Counted from the stretch's first letter, positions 35,582 to 44,316 are shown. The stretch is DNA of 64,000 bases from an uncultured Acidimicrobiaceae bacterium (GCA_905182135.1 CAJJAG010000006.1:186001-250000); one strand, 5' to 3'. Numbers and translations: made by a program. Notes: generated from the letters alone by a model not told the origin.

Positions 35582-35871
35582 CAGCGCCGGTCACCACCCC
35601 GACTGAAAAGGTCGACGCCGATATGGCTATCGATCCTGACCGGCCGTGGATTGTTCTCGTGTGGAATGACCCCATCAATCTGATGAGCTACGTCACCCAC
35701 GTGCTGCAAAAGCTCTTTGGTTACGACCAGGAGAAGGCGACCAAACTCATGATGGACGTTCACGAAAAGGGTCGTGCAGTCGTCTCGAATGGCCCGCGCG
35801 AGAAGTGCGAACTCGACGTGTTCCGACTGCACGAGCACGGCCTATGGGCCACGCTCAGCCAAGACGACTGA
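35578..35871 (+). CDS. clpS: ATP-dependent Clp protease adaptor ClpS
   Basis: 97 aa N-degron adaptor delivering substrates to ClpAP/ClpCP. Core motif [21 protein letters not shown] holds the N-end-rule pocket (NDP, then the hydrophobic M/V positions), followed by [21 protein letters not shown] and the closing LWATLSQDD. It overlaps the ctaA stop (ATGA) and is followed by a DUF2017 gene, an arrangement common in actinobacteria. Confidence 0.95.
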   Translation: MTAPVTTPTEKVDADMAIDPDRPWIVLVWNDPINLMSYVTHVLQKLFGYDQEKATKLMMDVHEKGRAVVSNGPREKCELDVFRLHEHGLWATLSQDD

Positions 35872-35892
35872 CATCAACAAGAATCGATACCA

Positions 35893-36357
35893 GTGGCTCT
35901 CTCCTTTCGCCGTAACGGCGACGGCTCGTTCGGCGTCACGCTGCCGATGCACGACCGTTCTCTGCTCGAAGCACTCGTGCCGCAGATGCGCGAACTGATC
36001 GAGCACCACGACCCAGACACGTGGCGACTCTTCCCGAACCCCTATCCGAAACATGAGAAGGCTGCCGACGAATACGCCGAACTAATCGGCGACGATCTCA
36101 AGGACGGCCATCTGGCGGCACTTGACACCGTGATCGAGACACTCGACTCGAAGCGACTCGACGAAGACCAGATGGTGTCCTGGATGCACGCCATCAACCA
36201 TCTGCGAATATTCATGGGCACCCGACTTGGGGTGACCGAAGAGAGCGACTTCGACGACTTCGACACCGACGAAGGCTTGGCCCTGTTCGAAATGTACAGC
36301 TACTTAGGTCATGTACTCGAGCTCATAGTGCGAGCGGTTTCAGGTAATGAGTACTGA
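35893..36357 (+). CDS. DUF2017-family protein
   Basis: 154 aa acidic α-helical protein starting with GTG. The recognisable parts are DTWRLFPNPYPKHEKAADEY, then a helix with LIGDDLKDGHLAALDTV and the C-terminal DDFDTDEGLALFEMYSYLG. It follows clpS by about 20 nt, the usual place for DUF2017 in actinobacteria, which suggests a link to ClpS-dependent proteolysis, though its function is not known. Its last codons overlap the downstream phosphatase. Confidence 0.88.
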   Translation: MALSFRRNGDGSFGVTLPMHDRSLLEALVPQMRELIEHHDPDTWRLFPNPYPKHEKAADEYAELIGDDLKDGHLAALDTVIETLDSKRLDEDQMVSWMHAINHLRIFMGTRLGVTEESDFDDFDTDEGLALFEMYSYLGHVLELIVRAVSGNEY

Positions 36358-37129
36358 ACGCCGCCCCGCCGCAGACCTCTTGCTTTTTGCACAGGAACTT
36401 GTCACTGCAGCGGGCGAATTAACCCAGACTTACTTCCGTTCGGCCGACCTAGAAATCATCGCCAAAGAGGACGGTTCACCGGTAACCGCAGCCGACCAGG
36501 GAGCGGAACGCCTGATCCGCGACGCCATTGCGGCAGAGTTCCCTGACGACGCCATCTTGGGCGAAGAATACGGTGCGACCGAGGCTGCCTCGGGACGCCA
36601 GTGGGTTATCGATCCAATCGACGGCACCAAGGCGTTCACCGCCGGTGTCCCATTGTATTCGAACCTGCTCGCGGTGATCGACGACGGCGTTCCTGTGCTC
36701 GGTGTGCTGAATCTGCCGGCAATTGGCGAGATGCTCTCCGCAGTTGTTGGCCATGGCGCCACCTGCAATGGCGAGACGATCCGAGTGAACAACAAGCAGT
36801 CACTGCAGGGCTCCTACGTTATGACCAGCAGCGTACGATATTGGCCCGAGCCATTCCTGCAGCGGGTGCTCGATCAGGACATCATTCTGCGCACCTGGGG
36901 CGACGCTTATGGCTACGCCATGGTGGCAACCGGCCGAGCCGACGCCATGATCGACCCCCGGGCCAACCTCTGGGACGTTGCGCCGATCGGCGTGATCCTG
37001 TCCGAGGCCGGCGGGACTTTCACCGACCTACAGGGCAACGCCCAGGTCACTGCCGGCAACGGTATTGGAACCAACGGGGTGCTACACGACGCGTTCCGTA
37101 GCACCTTTCCCGCCGAAGGCTGGCGCTAG
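36347..37129 (+). CDS. Inositol-monophosphatase-family phosphatase, possibly histidinol-phosphatase
   Basis: 260 aa Mg-dependent, lithium-sensitive-type phosphatase. Metal-site motifs are ILGEEYG, WVIDPIDGTKAF and the late WDVAPIGVILSEAGG. The short substrate-binding region with RTWGDAYGYAMVATGRADAMID resembles HisN-type histidinol-phosphatases more than classical IMPase or CysQ, so histidine synthesis is the best guess. It starts 11 nt before the end of the DUF2017 gene, so it is translationally linked to the clpS unit. Confidence 0.85.
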   Translation: MSTERRPAADLLLFAQELVTAAGELTQTYFRSADLEIIAKEDGSPVTAADQGAERLIRDAIAAEFPDDAILGEEYGATEAASGRQWVIDPIDGTKAFTAGVPLYSNLLAVIDDGVPVLGVLNLPAIGEMLSAVVGHGATCNGETIRVNNKQSLQGSYVMTSSVRYWPEPFLQRVLDQDIILRTWGDAYGYAMVATGRADAMIDPRANLWDVAPIGVILSEAGGTFTDLQGNAQVTAGNGIGTNGVLHDAFRSTFPAEGWR

Positions 37130-37309
37130 AGCCAGTCACCAGGCCGTTGGGGTCTGACCACACAGTTCCGCTGCTGACTCTGCGCTGTGCCGCCAAAGCT
37201 CGATGTTCAGAGCGCTCGCCACAAGCCTGATCCGCTATGGGCGGGTCGCGTGCGCGACGATGGGGCGGTGATTGAAGGAATTGACAAGTTCGTAAGTGGC
37301 CCCACATTC

Positions 37310-37918
37310 ATGACGAGTTGGGTTGAGCTAGCAGCCGAACTCGGACTCGACGCTGGACCCGCAAACGACATCGGATTTGACTTGGCGGCGTGTCACACTG
37401 AACCGCACCGGCGCTACCACACAATGGAGCACATCACGGCCGTGCTCCGCCATCTCGACAATCTGCACGCAGCCACGCCGACTGCCAAGCTTGCCGCCTT
37501 CTTCCACGATGCGGTGTATGACCCGAAACGAACAGACAACGAAGCACAGAGTGCCGAGCTCGCACGCGAAGTCTTGGGAGCAGTCGAGCGTCCCGAGGCC
37601 GACGACGTAGCCGCCATAGTGCTAGCCACGGCGAAACATGAGCTTCCTGCCGATGCCCCACGCGAGACAGCGGCGTTCCTCGACGCCGATCTTGCGATCC
37701 TGGCGGCGCAAGCCGACGTGTACGACCTGTATGCGCAGAACGTGCGTGCCGAATATAGCCACATCTCGAACGCCGACTTCTGTTCTGGGCGCGCTGCGAT
37801 ACTCAAAGGTTTCTTGCTGCGAGACCGCCTCTATTTCACCACCGCTGGCCAGGCCCACTTCGAAGCCCCCGCCCGCGCCAACCTCCGACGCGAAATCGCA
37901 AAGCTGACATCTCTCTGA
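37310..37918 (+). CDS. HD-superfamily metal-dependent phosphohydrolase
   Basis: About 202 aa. It belongs to the group of predicted HD hydrolases with the N-terminal RRYHTMEHI signature and FFHDAVYDP (HD), then conserved LDADLAILAA, YNVR-like AQNVRAEYSH and ILKGFLLRDRLYFT. Members are often called N-methyl-D-aspartate receptor NMDAR2C-like or HD domain proteins; the substrate is unknown. ATG 37310 (MTSWVELAAEL) is the likely start since the frame upstream (from 37187) is Arg/Asp-rich without similarity. Confidence 0.82.
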   Translation: MTSWVELAAELGLDAGPANDIGFDLAACHTEPHRRYHTMEHITAVLRHLDNLHAATPTAKLAAFFHDAVYDPKRTDNEAQSAELAREVLGAVERPEADDVAAIVLATAKHELPADAPRETAAFLDADLAILAAQADVYDLYAQNVRAEYSHISNADFCSGRAAILKGFLLRDRLYFTTAGQAHFEAPARANLRREIAKLTSL

Positions 37919-38018
37919 CCGTCAAAGCGCACCTCTCGCTCACTACCTGACCACCACCCAGCTGCCCGCGCTGAGTACGATCAGATCACCACCACTATCC
38001 GCGCAGATAGGACACACC

Positions 38019-39497
38019 ATGAGGGTTGAACAACACGCAACAGTCGACCATGCGTTGCCACCTGGCGATAGTCACCCCTACCGCACCGGTGTATGGCAAC
38101 CCCAGGTCAATCAATATGACGCGTTCTATGAGCCCGGCGACGTCGACATCGTTGGTGAGATCCCAACGGACCTCGAAGGCGTGTACCTGCGCAATACCGA
38201 GACCGCATTGTTCGAGCCCATCAAGCGTTACCACCCCTTCGACGGTGACGCCCTGATGCACTCCATCTCGTTCGAAGGCGGCAGTGCCCGGTACTCGAAC
38301 CGATTCATCGAGACCGATGGCTTCCTCGCGGAACAGCAAGCCAAACAGAGCCTGTGGGCCGGTATTACCGAACACCCCTCGAACGCGGTTGCAGATCATG
38401 GCTGGGGGGCACGCACCATGATGAAGGACAACGCCAGCACCGACGTTGTCGTGCACGGCGGGAAGGCGTTCGCCAGCTTCTACCAATGCGGCGAACTGTA
38501 CTCATTTGACCCTCGCACCCTTGAGCCACAGGGCAAGGCAACCTGGGATGGCCACTTCCCAACCGAGGGTGTGTCGGCGCATTGCAAGGTGGATGAGCAC
38601 ACGGGCGAGTTGCTGTTCTTCAACTATCACCAGAATGCCCCGTACATGCATTACGGGGTGGTCGACCGCACTGGAACTGTCACTAATTACGCCGAAATTC
38701 CCCTGCCCGGACCGCGACTCCCGCACGATCTTGCCTTCACTGAGAACTACACGATCCTAAACGACCTGCCTCTCGGATGGGACGAGCAAGCCCTTGCCGA
38801 CGGCTGGTTCTCAAACAAGTTCTGGCGAGATCTGCCGAGCCGGTTCGCGGTGATTCCTCGCCACGGAAGCACCGCCGACATTCAGTGGTTCGAGGCTGAC
38901 CCAACGTTCGTTCTGCACTGGGCAAACGCGTACGAAGACGGCGACGAGATCGTGTTGGACGGCTATTTCCAGCACAACCCAACGGCCAGCGGCGTCGAGC
39001 GTTTCACCGGCGACCTCAAAGGATTCGAAACGCTCGACATGAACGTGCTCCAGGCTCGCGCCCACCGCTGGCGCTTTAACCTAGTCACGGGTGCAACTTC
39101 CGAAGAGTCGCTGAGCGACCGCTGCGCCGAGTTCCCCATGATCAATGGGCGCCACGCTGGTCGGCATCATCGCTATATCTATGAGGCACGCTGCACTCAC
39201 GGTCTCTTTGCCTTCGACGCGTTGATCAAACACGACGTCGATGCTGGAACCGAGACCCTCATCGAGTTCGACGACGGCGTTTTTGTCAGCGAAACGGTCA
39301 TGGCGCCACGGACCGGGTCGACCGCCGAAGACGACGGCTACTTGGTGACCTTCACCAGCAATATGAACACCAACGAATCACATTGCGTGATCTTGGACGC
39401 AGCCGACCCGGCCTCCGAGCCTGTCGCACAAATCCGCCTACCGGAGCGAATCAGCAGTGGCACCCATTCGACCTGGGCCCCACTTACCGACCTGTAG
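38019..39497 (+). CDS. Carotenoid cleavage oxygenase family protein
   Basis: 492 aa seven-bladed β-propeller Fe(II) oxygenase cleaving carotenoids, apocarotenoids or stilbene-like alkenes. The four iron-ligand histidines fall in VSAHCKVDE, PHDLAFTEN, LHWANAYEDGDE and SSGTHSTWAP. N-terminal landmarks are YEPGDVDIVGEIPTDLEGVYLRN and HPFDGDALMHSISF. No membrane segment. It stands alone, and no carotenoid-biosynthetic genes are in the window, so the substrate is open. Confidence 0.9.
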   Translation: MRVEQHATVDHALPPGDSHPYRTGVWQPQVNQYDAFYEPGDVDIVGEIPTDLEGVYLRNTETALFEPIKRYHPFDGDALMHSISFEGGSARYSNRFIETDGFLAEQQAKQSLWAGITEHPSNAVADHGWGARTMMKDNASTDVVVHGGKAFASFYQCGELYSFDPRTLEPQGKATWDGHFPTEGVSAHCKVDEHTGELLFFNYHQNAPYMHYGVVDRTGTVTNYAEIPLPGPRLPHDLAFTENYTILNDLPLGWDEQALADGWFSNKFWRDLPSRFAVIPRHGSTADIQWFEADPTFVLHWANAYEDGDEIVLDGYFQHNPTASGVERFTGDLKGFETLDMNVLQARAHRWRFNLVTGATSEESLSDRCAEFPMINGRHAGRHHRYIYEARCTHGLFAFDALIKHDVDAGTETLIEFDDGVFVSETVMAPRTGSTAEDDGYLVTFTSNMNTNESHCVILDAADPASEPVAQIRLPERISSGTHSTWAPLTDL

Positions 39498-39527
39498 CTT
39501 CAGGCCGTAATTGCTTCTCAGTCCCGG

Positions 39528-40355
39528 TTACCCCGGGTACCAGAAACCGCCGGCGGTGCCGAGACCTGTAAACGCGCCAACGCTTGGCCCTATGCGATAT
39601 CGCACGATCTCAACAACATCGGAACGATCGACGAGCTGTGCTTCAAGCCCTTCGTAGTACTGCATGGCAGACTCGTCAGCGATGCCGAGAGCGACGCGAA
39701 TCGGAGCCCCGTCAAGATGCATCGTCTCGGCCAGGAGTCGAGTGATTTCGGTGACATCAGTGCTAGCGCCGACCGACACGAAGCTGCCGTCAGGCCCCCC
39801 ACGAAAAACGTCAATACCCGTAGCCGAAGCGTTGAAGTCCATTCGTCCGCTGGCCTTCAATAGTTCGGCGGCACCCAGTGCCGTCACACTGTACAAATTA
39901 TCTGCAAGGCCTTCGGCCTCAGCGATTGCCTTGTCGACCGAGCCGCCTTCTTCGAGTACCTGTGCAGCTCGCCAAACACAGCAGCTGACGCCGAACGAAA
40001 GCGTTCGGCTATCAACCAAGCGAATATCCGCGTCGACCATGCCTGCTGCGATCCGAGCACTGTTCAGCGTCCCGGACAATGACTCGCCGACATGGACAGA
40101 AATAATTTGATCATGTCCTGCGTCGATGCATGCTTCATATATCTCCACGAACGCGCCTGGGCTTGGCTGGCTGGTCGTAACTTCTGGGGTTCCATGGGCA
40201 AATAGGTCATAAAAGCCGTCAGCGTCGAGATCAACACCTTCGCGGTAGTTGATGCCGTTGACCATGATGGGAATGGGAACGACCCGAATGCCGTAGCGAA
40301 CCCGCAACGATTCAGGAAGCTGTGAGTTCGAGTCAGTGACCAGTGCGGGGGGCAT
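39528..40355 (-). CDS. DegV-family fatty-acid-binding protein
   Basis: About 275 aa. Members bind a fatty acid in a two-domain fold and act as FakB partners of the fatty-acid kinase FakA. Typical segments: ALVTDSNSQLPESL (TDS motif), VPIPIMVNGINYREG, TSQPSPGAFVEIYE, ISVHVGESLSGTLNSARIA and VDSRTLSFGVS. Near the C-terminus RYRIGPSVGAFTGLGTAG matches the closing signature (GPVIGTHTGPG-like). ATG at 40355 used; a TTG lies two codons upstream. Convergent with the carotenoid oxygenase. No fakA seen. Confidence 0.88.
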   Translation of the reverse strand: MPPALVTDSNSQLPESLRVRYGIRVVPIPIMVNGINYREGVDLDADGFYDLFAHGTPEVTTSQPSPGAFVEIYEACIDAGHDQIISVHVGESLSGTLNSARIAAGMVDADIRLVDSRTLSFGVSCCVWRAAQVLEEGGSVDKAIAEAEGLADNLYSVTALGAAELLKASGRMDFNASATGIDVFRGGPDGSFVSVGASTDVTEITRLLAETMHLDGAPIRVALGIADESAMQYYEGLEAQLVDRSDVVEIVRYRIGPSVGAFTGLGTAGGFWYPG

Positions 40356-40448
40356 TAACAAGGAACGGACTCACCATCGTTGAATATTTCGCGACACCTA
40401 AAAGAAAGCTTTAGCGCTCCGGATCGAGTGGGCCTTACTCAAGAGGCC

Positions 40449-41057
40449 TTACTCAAAAGGCGGTGCTGGCGGCGTTCGGTTGGCCTCAACGCTAAAACGG
40501 TACACGATGGCAGCGCTCGACGCCGCAGCGGCTAGCGGCATTGATGGCCCTGCACGCGGCGCCCACAGGTTTGGCAAGCCATGCCGAGCCCACACCCAGC
40601 CGAGCCCTGTCCAAAGCCCGCAGGTTGCGGCGACCGTGGCGACCGGCTTGTCCTTCCAGAAGTCACTCTTTGCTGCCACCGCACCAAGTGCGACCTCGAC
40701 AGGCAGATAAGCCGGAAAGGTCGCGAGCATCTGGCCCAGGCTCGCGGCCACACCCTTACCGCCACGGAAGCCACTGTTTACAGGGAAACAGTGGCCGAGA
40801 ACCGCAGCCGAAGCAGCCACGTTTGCGCCTGACTCACCCGCAAGGGAGCGGCCGATAGCACCCGCTAAAAGTGCCTTACCCATGTCCATAGCAAAGACCG
40901 TCGCGCCGGCCCGCTTGCCCAACAAATTCGTAATATTCGCCGCGCCCGGATTACCGGAACCAGAGCACCGAGGGTCAAGGCCCTTCGCTACGATGTCAGC
41001 AGACGGCAGAAGCCCCGCCAAATATCCAATGGCAGCGGCGCCAAGCGTTGACAACAT
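40449..41057 (-). CDS. plsY: Acyl-phosphate:glycerol-3-phosphate acyltransferase
   Basis: Membrane acyltransferase making lysophosphatidic acid from acyl phosphate. 202 aa, about seven hydrophobic segments. The three PlsY cytosolic motifs are recognisable: LLPSADIVAKGLDPRCSGSGNPGAANI (motif 1), GHCFPVNSGFRGGKGVAA (motif 2) and a weaker motif 3 near YRFSVEANR. The motif-1 Ser and Arg and the GGKGV loop are intact. Its neighbours (DegV and a DedA remnant) also touch lipid metabolism. Confidence 0.9.
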   Translation of the reverse strand: MLSTLGAAAIGYLAGLLPSADIVAKGLDPRCSGSGNPGAANITNLLGKRAGATVFAMDMGKALLAGAIGRSLAGESGANVAASAAVLGHCFPVNSGFRGGKGVAASLGQMLATFPAYLPVEVALGAVAAKSDFWKDKPVATVAATCGLWTGLGWVWARHGLPNLWAPRAGPSMPLAAAASSAAIVYRFSVEANRTPPAPPFE

Positions 41058-41060
41058 TTC

Positions 41061-41165
41061 TCAGGCGGCACCGAGTTCGACGTCGACCTCGGTGCCGTTG
41101 CGATGGCGATACCGGCGCTCGATCTCGATGAGGCCGGTGACGCTGAGCGCCGTCACTAGGAGCAA
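41061..41165 (-). other. Possible small ORF just upstream of plsY
   Basis: A frame starting at TTG 41165 (or GTG 41156) encodes about 31-34 residues including GLIEIERRYRHRNGTEVDV and ends 3 nt before the plsY start. Codon use looks coding, and the frame is the one that precedes it as the 3' end of the DedA remnant (TAA at 41184-41186). Not recognised; it may be a leader peptide or the tail of a decayed gene. Confidence 0.3.
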
Positions 41166-41183
41166 CCTGCCGCGTTTGTCGAT

Positions 41184-41493
41184 TTAGGGCACAGCCTTAG
41201 GTATCTTCTCATCGCCGTTACCATTCTTGCGGCCGAGCATTCGAGTCACCCTATGGTGACACCGCTTATCCAATATATAGGCGATTGAGTCGCCGAAGAA
41301 TGCGCCTGCGGCACCCATAAAGATGATCGTCGACGCCCCCAATGATAACCGTCGACTCGCTGGGAACAATCGGCGCTATTGAGTCCAGTAGCGCTCTAGC
41401 GAGCACCACCAATACGAACCACCAACGAGTCGAGAAATCACCCAACCATTCGGTCAGGCCGTTCAGAATGTCGAACGCTCCCGAAGCAACCAT
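41184..41493 (-). pseudogene. DedA-family membrane protein remnant
   Basis: Two overlapping frames supply successive parts of a DedA/SNARE-associated protein: one gives WWFVLVVLARALLDSIAPIVPSES, the N-terminal helix and the PVPSE-like motif; the other gives FMGAAGAFFGDSIAYILDKR, the conserved G..GD..GY.IGRR motif. A frameshift around 41310-41370 separates them and the C-terminal helices are absent. Inactive flippase-like gene in a lipid-related neighbourhood. Confidence 0.7.
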
Positions 41494-41675
41494 CGCCGCT
41501 CAAACTACTGCGTATAAGCCACAAAGTCGGCCTTCTGGAACGGCGGAATCACCGACCCAAACATCCCCTCTTGCCGAATTCGATGGGGTCGGTGCGCTAG
41601 CCGGTCCGAGCCTGCTCAACGAATCCCAGCTACGAGGGTCGCCCAAGCGCTCGGGAGGCAGTTTCAAAACGAACA

Positions 41676-41703
41676 ATTCCGGGCGGCCAAGGCCACCCGG
41701 AAT
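41676..41703 (-). terminator. Rho-independent-type terminator after tRNA-Glu
   Basis: ATTCCGGG / CCCGGAAT inverted repeat with an inner GGCC/GGCC pairing. It lies 13 nt beyond the 3' end of the leftward tRNA-Glu and is followed on that strand by a T-rich stretch (TTGTTCGTTTTG). Confidence 0.75.
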
Positions 41704-41715
41704 CATTGTTTTGTG

Positions 41716-41788
41716 TACCCCGTACGGGATTTGAACCCGTGTTACCGGCGTGAAAGGCCAGCGTCCTAGGCCGCTGGACGAACGGGGC
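41716..41788 (-). tRNA. tRNA-Glu (anticodon TTC)
   Basis: Cloverleaf folds with acceptor GCCCCGT / ACGGGGT, the D-arm CCAGCGGCCTAGG, anticodon loop CTTTCAC and T-arm ACGGGTTCAAATCCCGT. CCA is not encoded. The discriminator is A. Transcribed leftward, followed by a hairpin terminator. Confidence 0.95.
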
Positions 41789-41915
41789 CCTGTTCCCCGA
41801 AGGGAGCGGCCATCACTGTATCAACCCGGCAACAAAGCTCCATCAGAGAATTGATGAAATTCGGTAGCAAACTCTGGGTGGTCTTTGCGATTCAACCGGT
41901 AAGGTTTTCCCCCGA

Positions 41916-41990
41916 GGTCCTGTGGTGCAGTTTGGAGTGCACGCCGCCCTGTCAAGGCGGAGGTCGCGAGTTCAAATCTCGTCAGGACCG
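41916..41990 (+). tRNA. tRNA-Asp (anticodon GTC)
   Basis: Acceptor GGTCCTG / CAGGACC with discriminator G, D-arm GTGCAGTTTGGAGTGCAC, anticodon stem-loop CCGCCCTGTCAAGGCGG and T-arm GCGAGTTCAAATCTCGT. Transcribed rightward about 50 nt before tRNA-Phe; probably one transcript. Confidence 0.96.
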
Positions 41991-42041
41991 CTTAACCCAT
42001 TCGAAACTGAGATCGGCTTTTAGCCGAAACCAGGATCGGGG

Positions 42042-42114
42042 GGTCGGGTAGCTCAGTTGGCAGAGCGACCGCCTGAAAAGCGGTAGGTCACCGGATCGAC
42101 GCCGGTCCCGACCA
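42042..42114 (+). tRNA. tRNA-Phe (anticodon GAA)
   Basis: Acceptor GGTCGGG / CCCGACC, discriminator A, D-arm GCTCAGTTGGCAGAGC, anticodon stem-loop ACCGCCTGAAAAGCGGT, T-arm CCGGATCGACGCCGG. Followed by CTCTTTTTCTTC, a T-rich end suitable for termination. Confidence 0.96.
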
Positions 42115-42142
42115 CTCTTTTTCTTCGCCTCGCGTGAAGTCA

Positions 42143-42180
42143 TCACCAAAGACAAAGGCTCGTCACCAAAGACAAAGGCT
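42143..42180. repeat. Direct repeat of 18 bp downstream of tRNA-Phe
   Basis: TCACCAAAGACAAAGGCT occurs twice with a 20-nt period (42143-42160, 42163-42180). It lies about 30 nt beyond tRNA-Phe. It does not repeat the tRNA 3' end, so it is not an obvious attachment site. Confidence 0.75.
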
Positions 42181-42276
42181 GCGCTTGCGACCTGTGGAGG
42201 ACCGTTTCTTCCACGCTCGGCGAGAGACCACGACCAGGGGCCAGAGCACGCATTCTCTTTCCCTGAATGGGCTTCT

Positions 42277-42306
42277 CAGCTACGGCAACGAGTGATGCCG
42301 TAGCTG
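42277..42306. promoter_or_regulatory. Perfect 11-bp inverted repeat
   Basis: CAGCTACGGCA, 8-nt loop, TGCCGTAGCTG, an uninterrupted 11-bp stem. It sits in the 290-bp gap between tRNA-Phe and the lipoprotein remnant. No U-run follows on either side, so it is a protein-binding dyad or a weak terminator. It is the longest perfect hairpin stem I noted in the window. Confidence 0.6.
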
Positions 42307-42404
42307 GATCAAACTGGACCCGATCCAATGACGCATCCCTTTATGTAGTGAAGCTCGATTAATGCAGTGACGCTGGATCGCTCAGTAGTCACCGTCTTCA
42401 ATCA

Positions 42405-42880
42405 ATGCCGTTTCCGCACCGTCTTCGAGCCCTAGCCTCAGTCTTTTGGTACCAGCGATTCTGGCATCAGCATGCGTCGCCAGCCTCGACCCCACCAACA
42501 GCGAGGGTGGGTCAAGCATCCGCCAAGCCCAATCTTCTGAGAACAAGTCCGACAAGGATGGGCACGACGAGGAACCATCGCCCAAAGGCTCAGCTGATGG
42601 CGCAGTCACTGATGCATCGGCAACCCCCGCGAGCTAGCACTCACCATGGCCCACGAGTTCAGCCAAGCGTTCACGGCAACGTCACCGCAGATCGAACGCT
42701 TCTCCGATCGAGACACGTGCCAAACCTTGTTCAACGGCGAGCAACGATGCTGGCATCTTTGGGCCCTACGCCGCAAGCGGCCCCGAAGAAGACTTCGCCG
42801 AAGCCTTCTCTGCATCCGTCTTCCGGCTCGATCCGGATGTACTGCTGCGGTGCAACGAGGTAGGCGCCATCGCCATGTAA
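42405..42880 (+). pseudogene. Lipoprotein with metallopeptidase-like domain, frameshifted
   Basis: Signal peptide pieces lie in two phases: MPFPHRLRALASVF, then LLVPAILASACVASLD with a lipobox-like Cys. An acidic Ser-rich linker follows to a TAG. Another frame contains MAHEFSQAF, where zincins have HExxH, and a third reads GPYAASGPEEDFAEAFSASVF, matching the downstream Glu-ligand helix of extracellular zinc peptidases. The second zinc His is changed to Gln. At least two frameshifts and a stop: a decayed secreted lipoprotein peptidase. Confidence 0.55.
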
Positions 42881-42988
42881 GTCCAGATCGACCTTGCCGA
42901 GCGACCGAACAGCTGCCCGATTCCCCATACCCATCAATTCGCGACTAAGTTTAGTCACCTACACCGCACTTCCACTTGGGGGAACACC

Positions 42989-44143
42989 ATGCAAACTCGT
43001 GCAGCCATTCTTGATGGCGCCGGCCAAGACTGGAAGGTCGAAACCATCACCCTCGATCCCCCTAAGGCGGGCGAGGTTGTACTCGAACTTGTTGGTTCTG
43101 GTCTGTGCCACAGCGACGAACACATGGTGACCGGTGACATGGTCATGCCGACCGAAATCACCGATGAGCTCGGTATCCAGCAGTTCCCGATCATCGGGGG
43201 CCATGAAGGCGCAGGCCGTGTGGTCGAAGTCGGTCCCGGTGTCACCACCCTCGAGGTCGGCGATCATGTAGTGCTCGGCTTCATCCCATCGTGTGGCCGC
43301 TGCCCATCCTGCGCCAGGGGCCAGCAGAACCTATGCGACATGGGTGCAGTACTACTGGCTGGTCGCCAGATCTCCGACATGACAGCCCGCCATCATCGCG
43401 CCGACGGCAGCGATCTCGGCATCATGTGCTGCATCGGCACCTTCTCGGAAGTCACCGTGGTCAACGAAGCCAGCTGCATAAAGATCGAAAAGGACATCCC
43501 ACTCGACAAGGCCGCTCTTGTGGGCTGTGGTGTCACCACCGGTTGGGGTTCGGCGACCTATGCAGCCGATGTCAAGTCCGGCGAGACCGTCGTCATCGTC
43601 GGCTGCGGTGGTGTTGGCATGAACGCCGTACAAGGCGCAGCCATGGCTGGTGCAGCGAACGTAATCGCCGTCGACCCAGTCGAATTTAAACGAGAACAAG
43701 CACAGGTATTCGGTGCAACGCACACTGCCTCTTCGCTCGAAGAAGCCACGGCACTCGTCATGGATCTGACCTGGGGCGCTATGGCTGACAAGGCCATCAT
43801 CACTGTTGGCGAAGGTCGCGGCCACCTCATCGCTCCAACCATGGCGATCATTGGCAAGGGCGGACGCGTCGTACACACCTCTGTCGCCAACATCAACGAC
43901 ACCGAAGTCACCATGAGCCTGTTTGATCTCACACTCATGCAGAAAGAACTCGTCGGCTCGATCTTTGGTTCAGCAAATCCACGGCGCGATATTCCTCGCC
44001 TACTTCGCATGTACCAGAACGGTCAGCTGAAACTTGACGAGCTCATCACCAACACCTACGACCTGGATGACATCAACGTCGGCTATCAGGCCATGCGTGA
44101 CGGTGAGAACATCCGCGGCATGCTCATGTACGACCACGGCTAG
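42989..44143 (+). CDS. NDMA-dependent (mycofactocin-linked) alcohol dehydrogenase
   Basis: 384 aa zinc nicotinoprotein of the NDMA-dependent alcohol dehydrogenase group, whose tightly bound NADH is thought to be re-oxidised via mycofactocin rather than by exchange. Catalytic zinc: Cys40 (GSGLCHSDEH) and His72-Glu73 (GGHEGAG). Structural zinc: Cys102, 105, 108, 116 (SCGRCPSC, LCDMG). Nucleotide site VIVGCGGVGMNAV. Group-like traits are the loop LLAGRQISDMTARHH and IMCCIGTFSEVTVVN. GGGGG lies 7 nt before the ATG. The mft genes at 53-59 kb are the expected partners; a MoxR/VWA pair follows. Confidence 0.9.
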   Translation: MQTRAAILDGAGQDWKVETITLDPPKAGEVVLELVGSGLCHSDEHMVTGDMVMPTEITDELGIQQFPIIGGHEGAGRVVEVGPGVTTLEVGDHVVLGFIPSCGRCPSCARGQQNLCDMGAVLLAGRQISDMTARHHRADGSDLGIMCCIGTFSEVTVVNEASCIKIEKDIPLDKAALVGCGVTTGWGSATYAADVKSGETVVIVGCGGVGMNAVQGAAMAGAANVIAVDPVEFKREQAQVFGATHTASSLEEATALVMDLTWGAMADKAIITVGEGRGHLIAPTMAIIGKGGRVVHTSVANINDTEVTMSLFDLTLMQKELVGSIFGSANPRRDIPRLLRMYQNGQLKLDELITNTYDLDDINVGYQAMRDGENIRGMLMYDHG

Positions 44144-44197
44144 TCCGGGTAGTCCGCCTTTCGCTCGTTCCTCGCGAAACCCTGTCCGGGTAGTCCG
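44143..44197. repeat. Imperfectly spaced 14-bp direct repeat after the alcohol dehydrogenase
   Basis: GTCCGGGTAGTCCG appears at 44143-44156 and 44184-44197, 41 nt apart, starting in the stop codon of the alcohol dehydrogenase. Meaning unknown; perhaps a small duplication. The following 120 bp should carry the promoter of the MoxR gene. Confidence 0.6.
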
Positions 44198-44316
44198 GTC
44201 CTCGGTCCCGGCAAGCGGGTTGTCTTGGCCCTGAGCGAGTTAGGTACTCCCAGGTTTCGGCGAGCAGGGAACGCTATAGGTACACCACGTTCCTTGTTTG
44301 TCAAGAAAGACATCAA

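Noticed and set aside
41716-42114. One of the tRNAs being tRNA-Sec
   Set aside because: Anticodons are TTC, GTC and GAA, and none has the long acceptor or variable arm of tRNA-Sec. They give no support for, or against, the selenoprotein idea.
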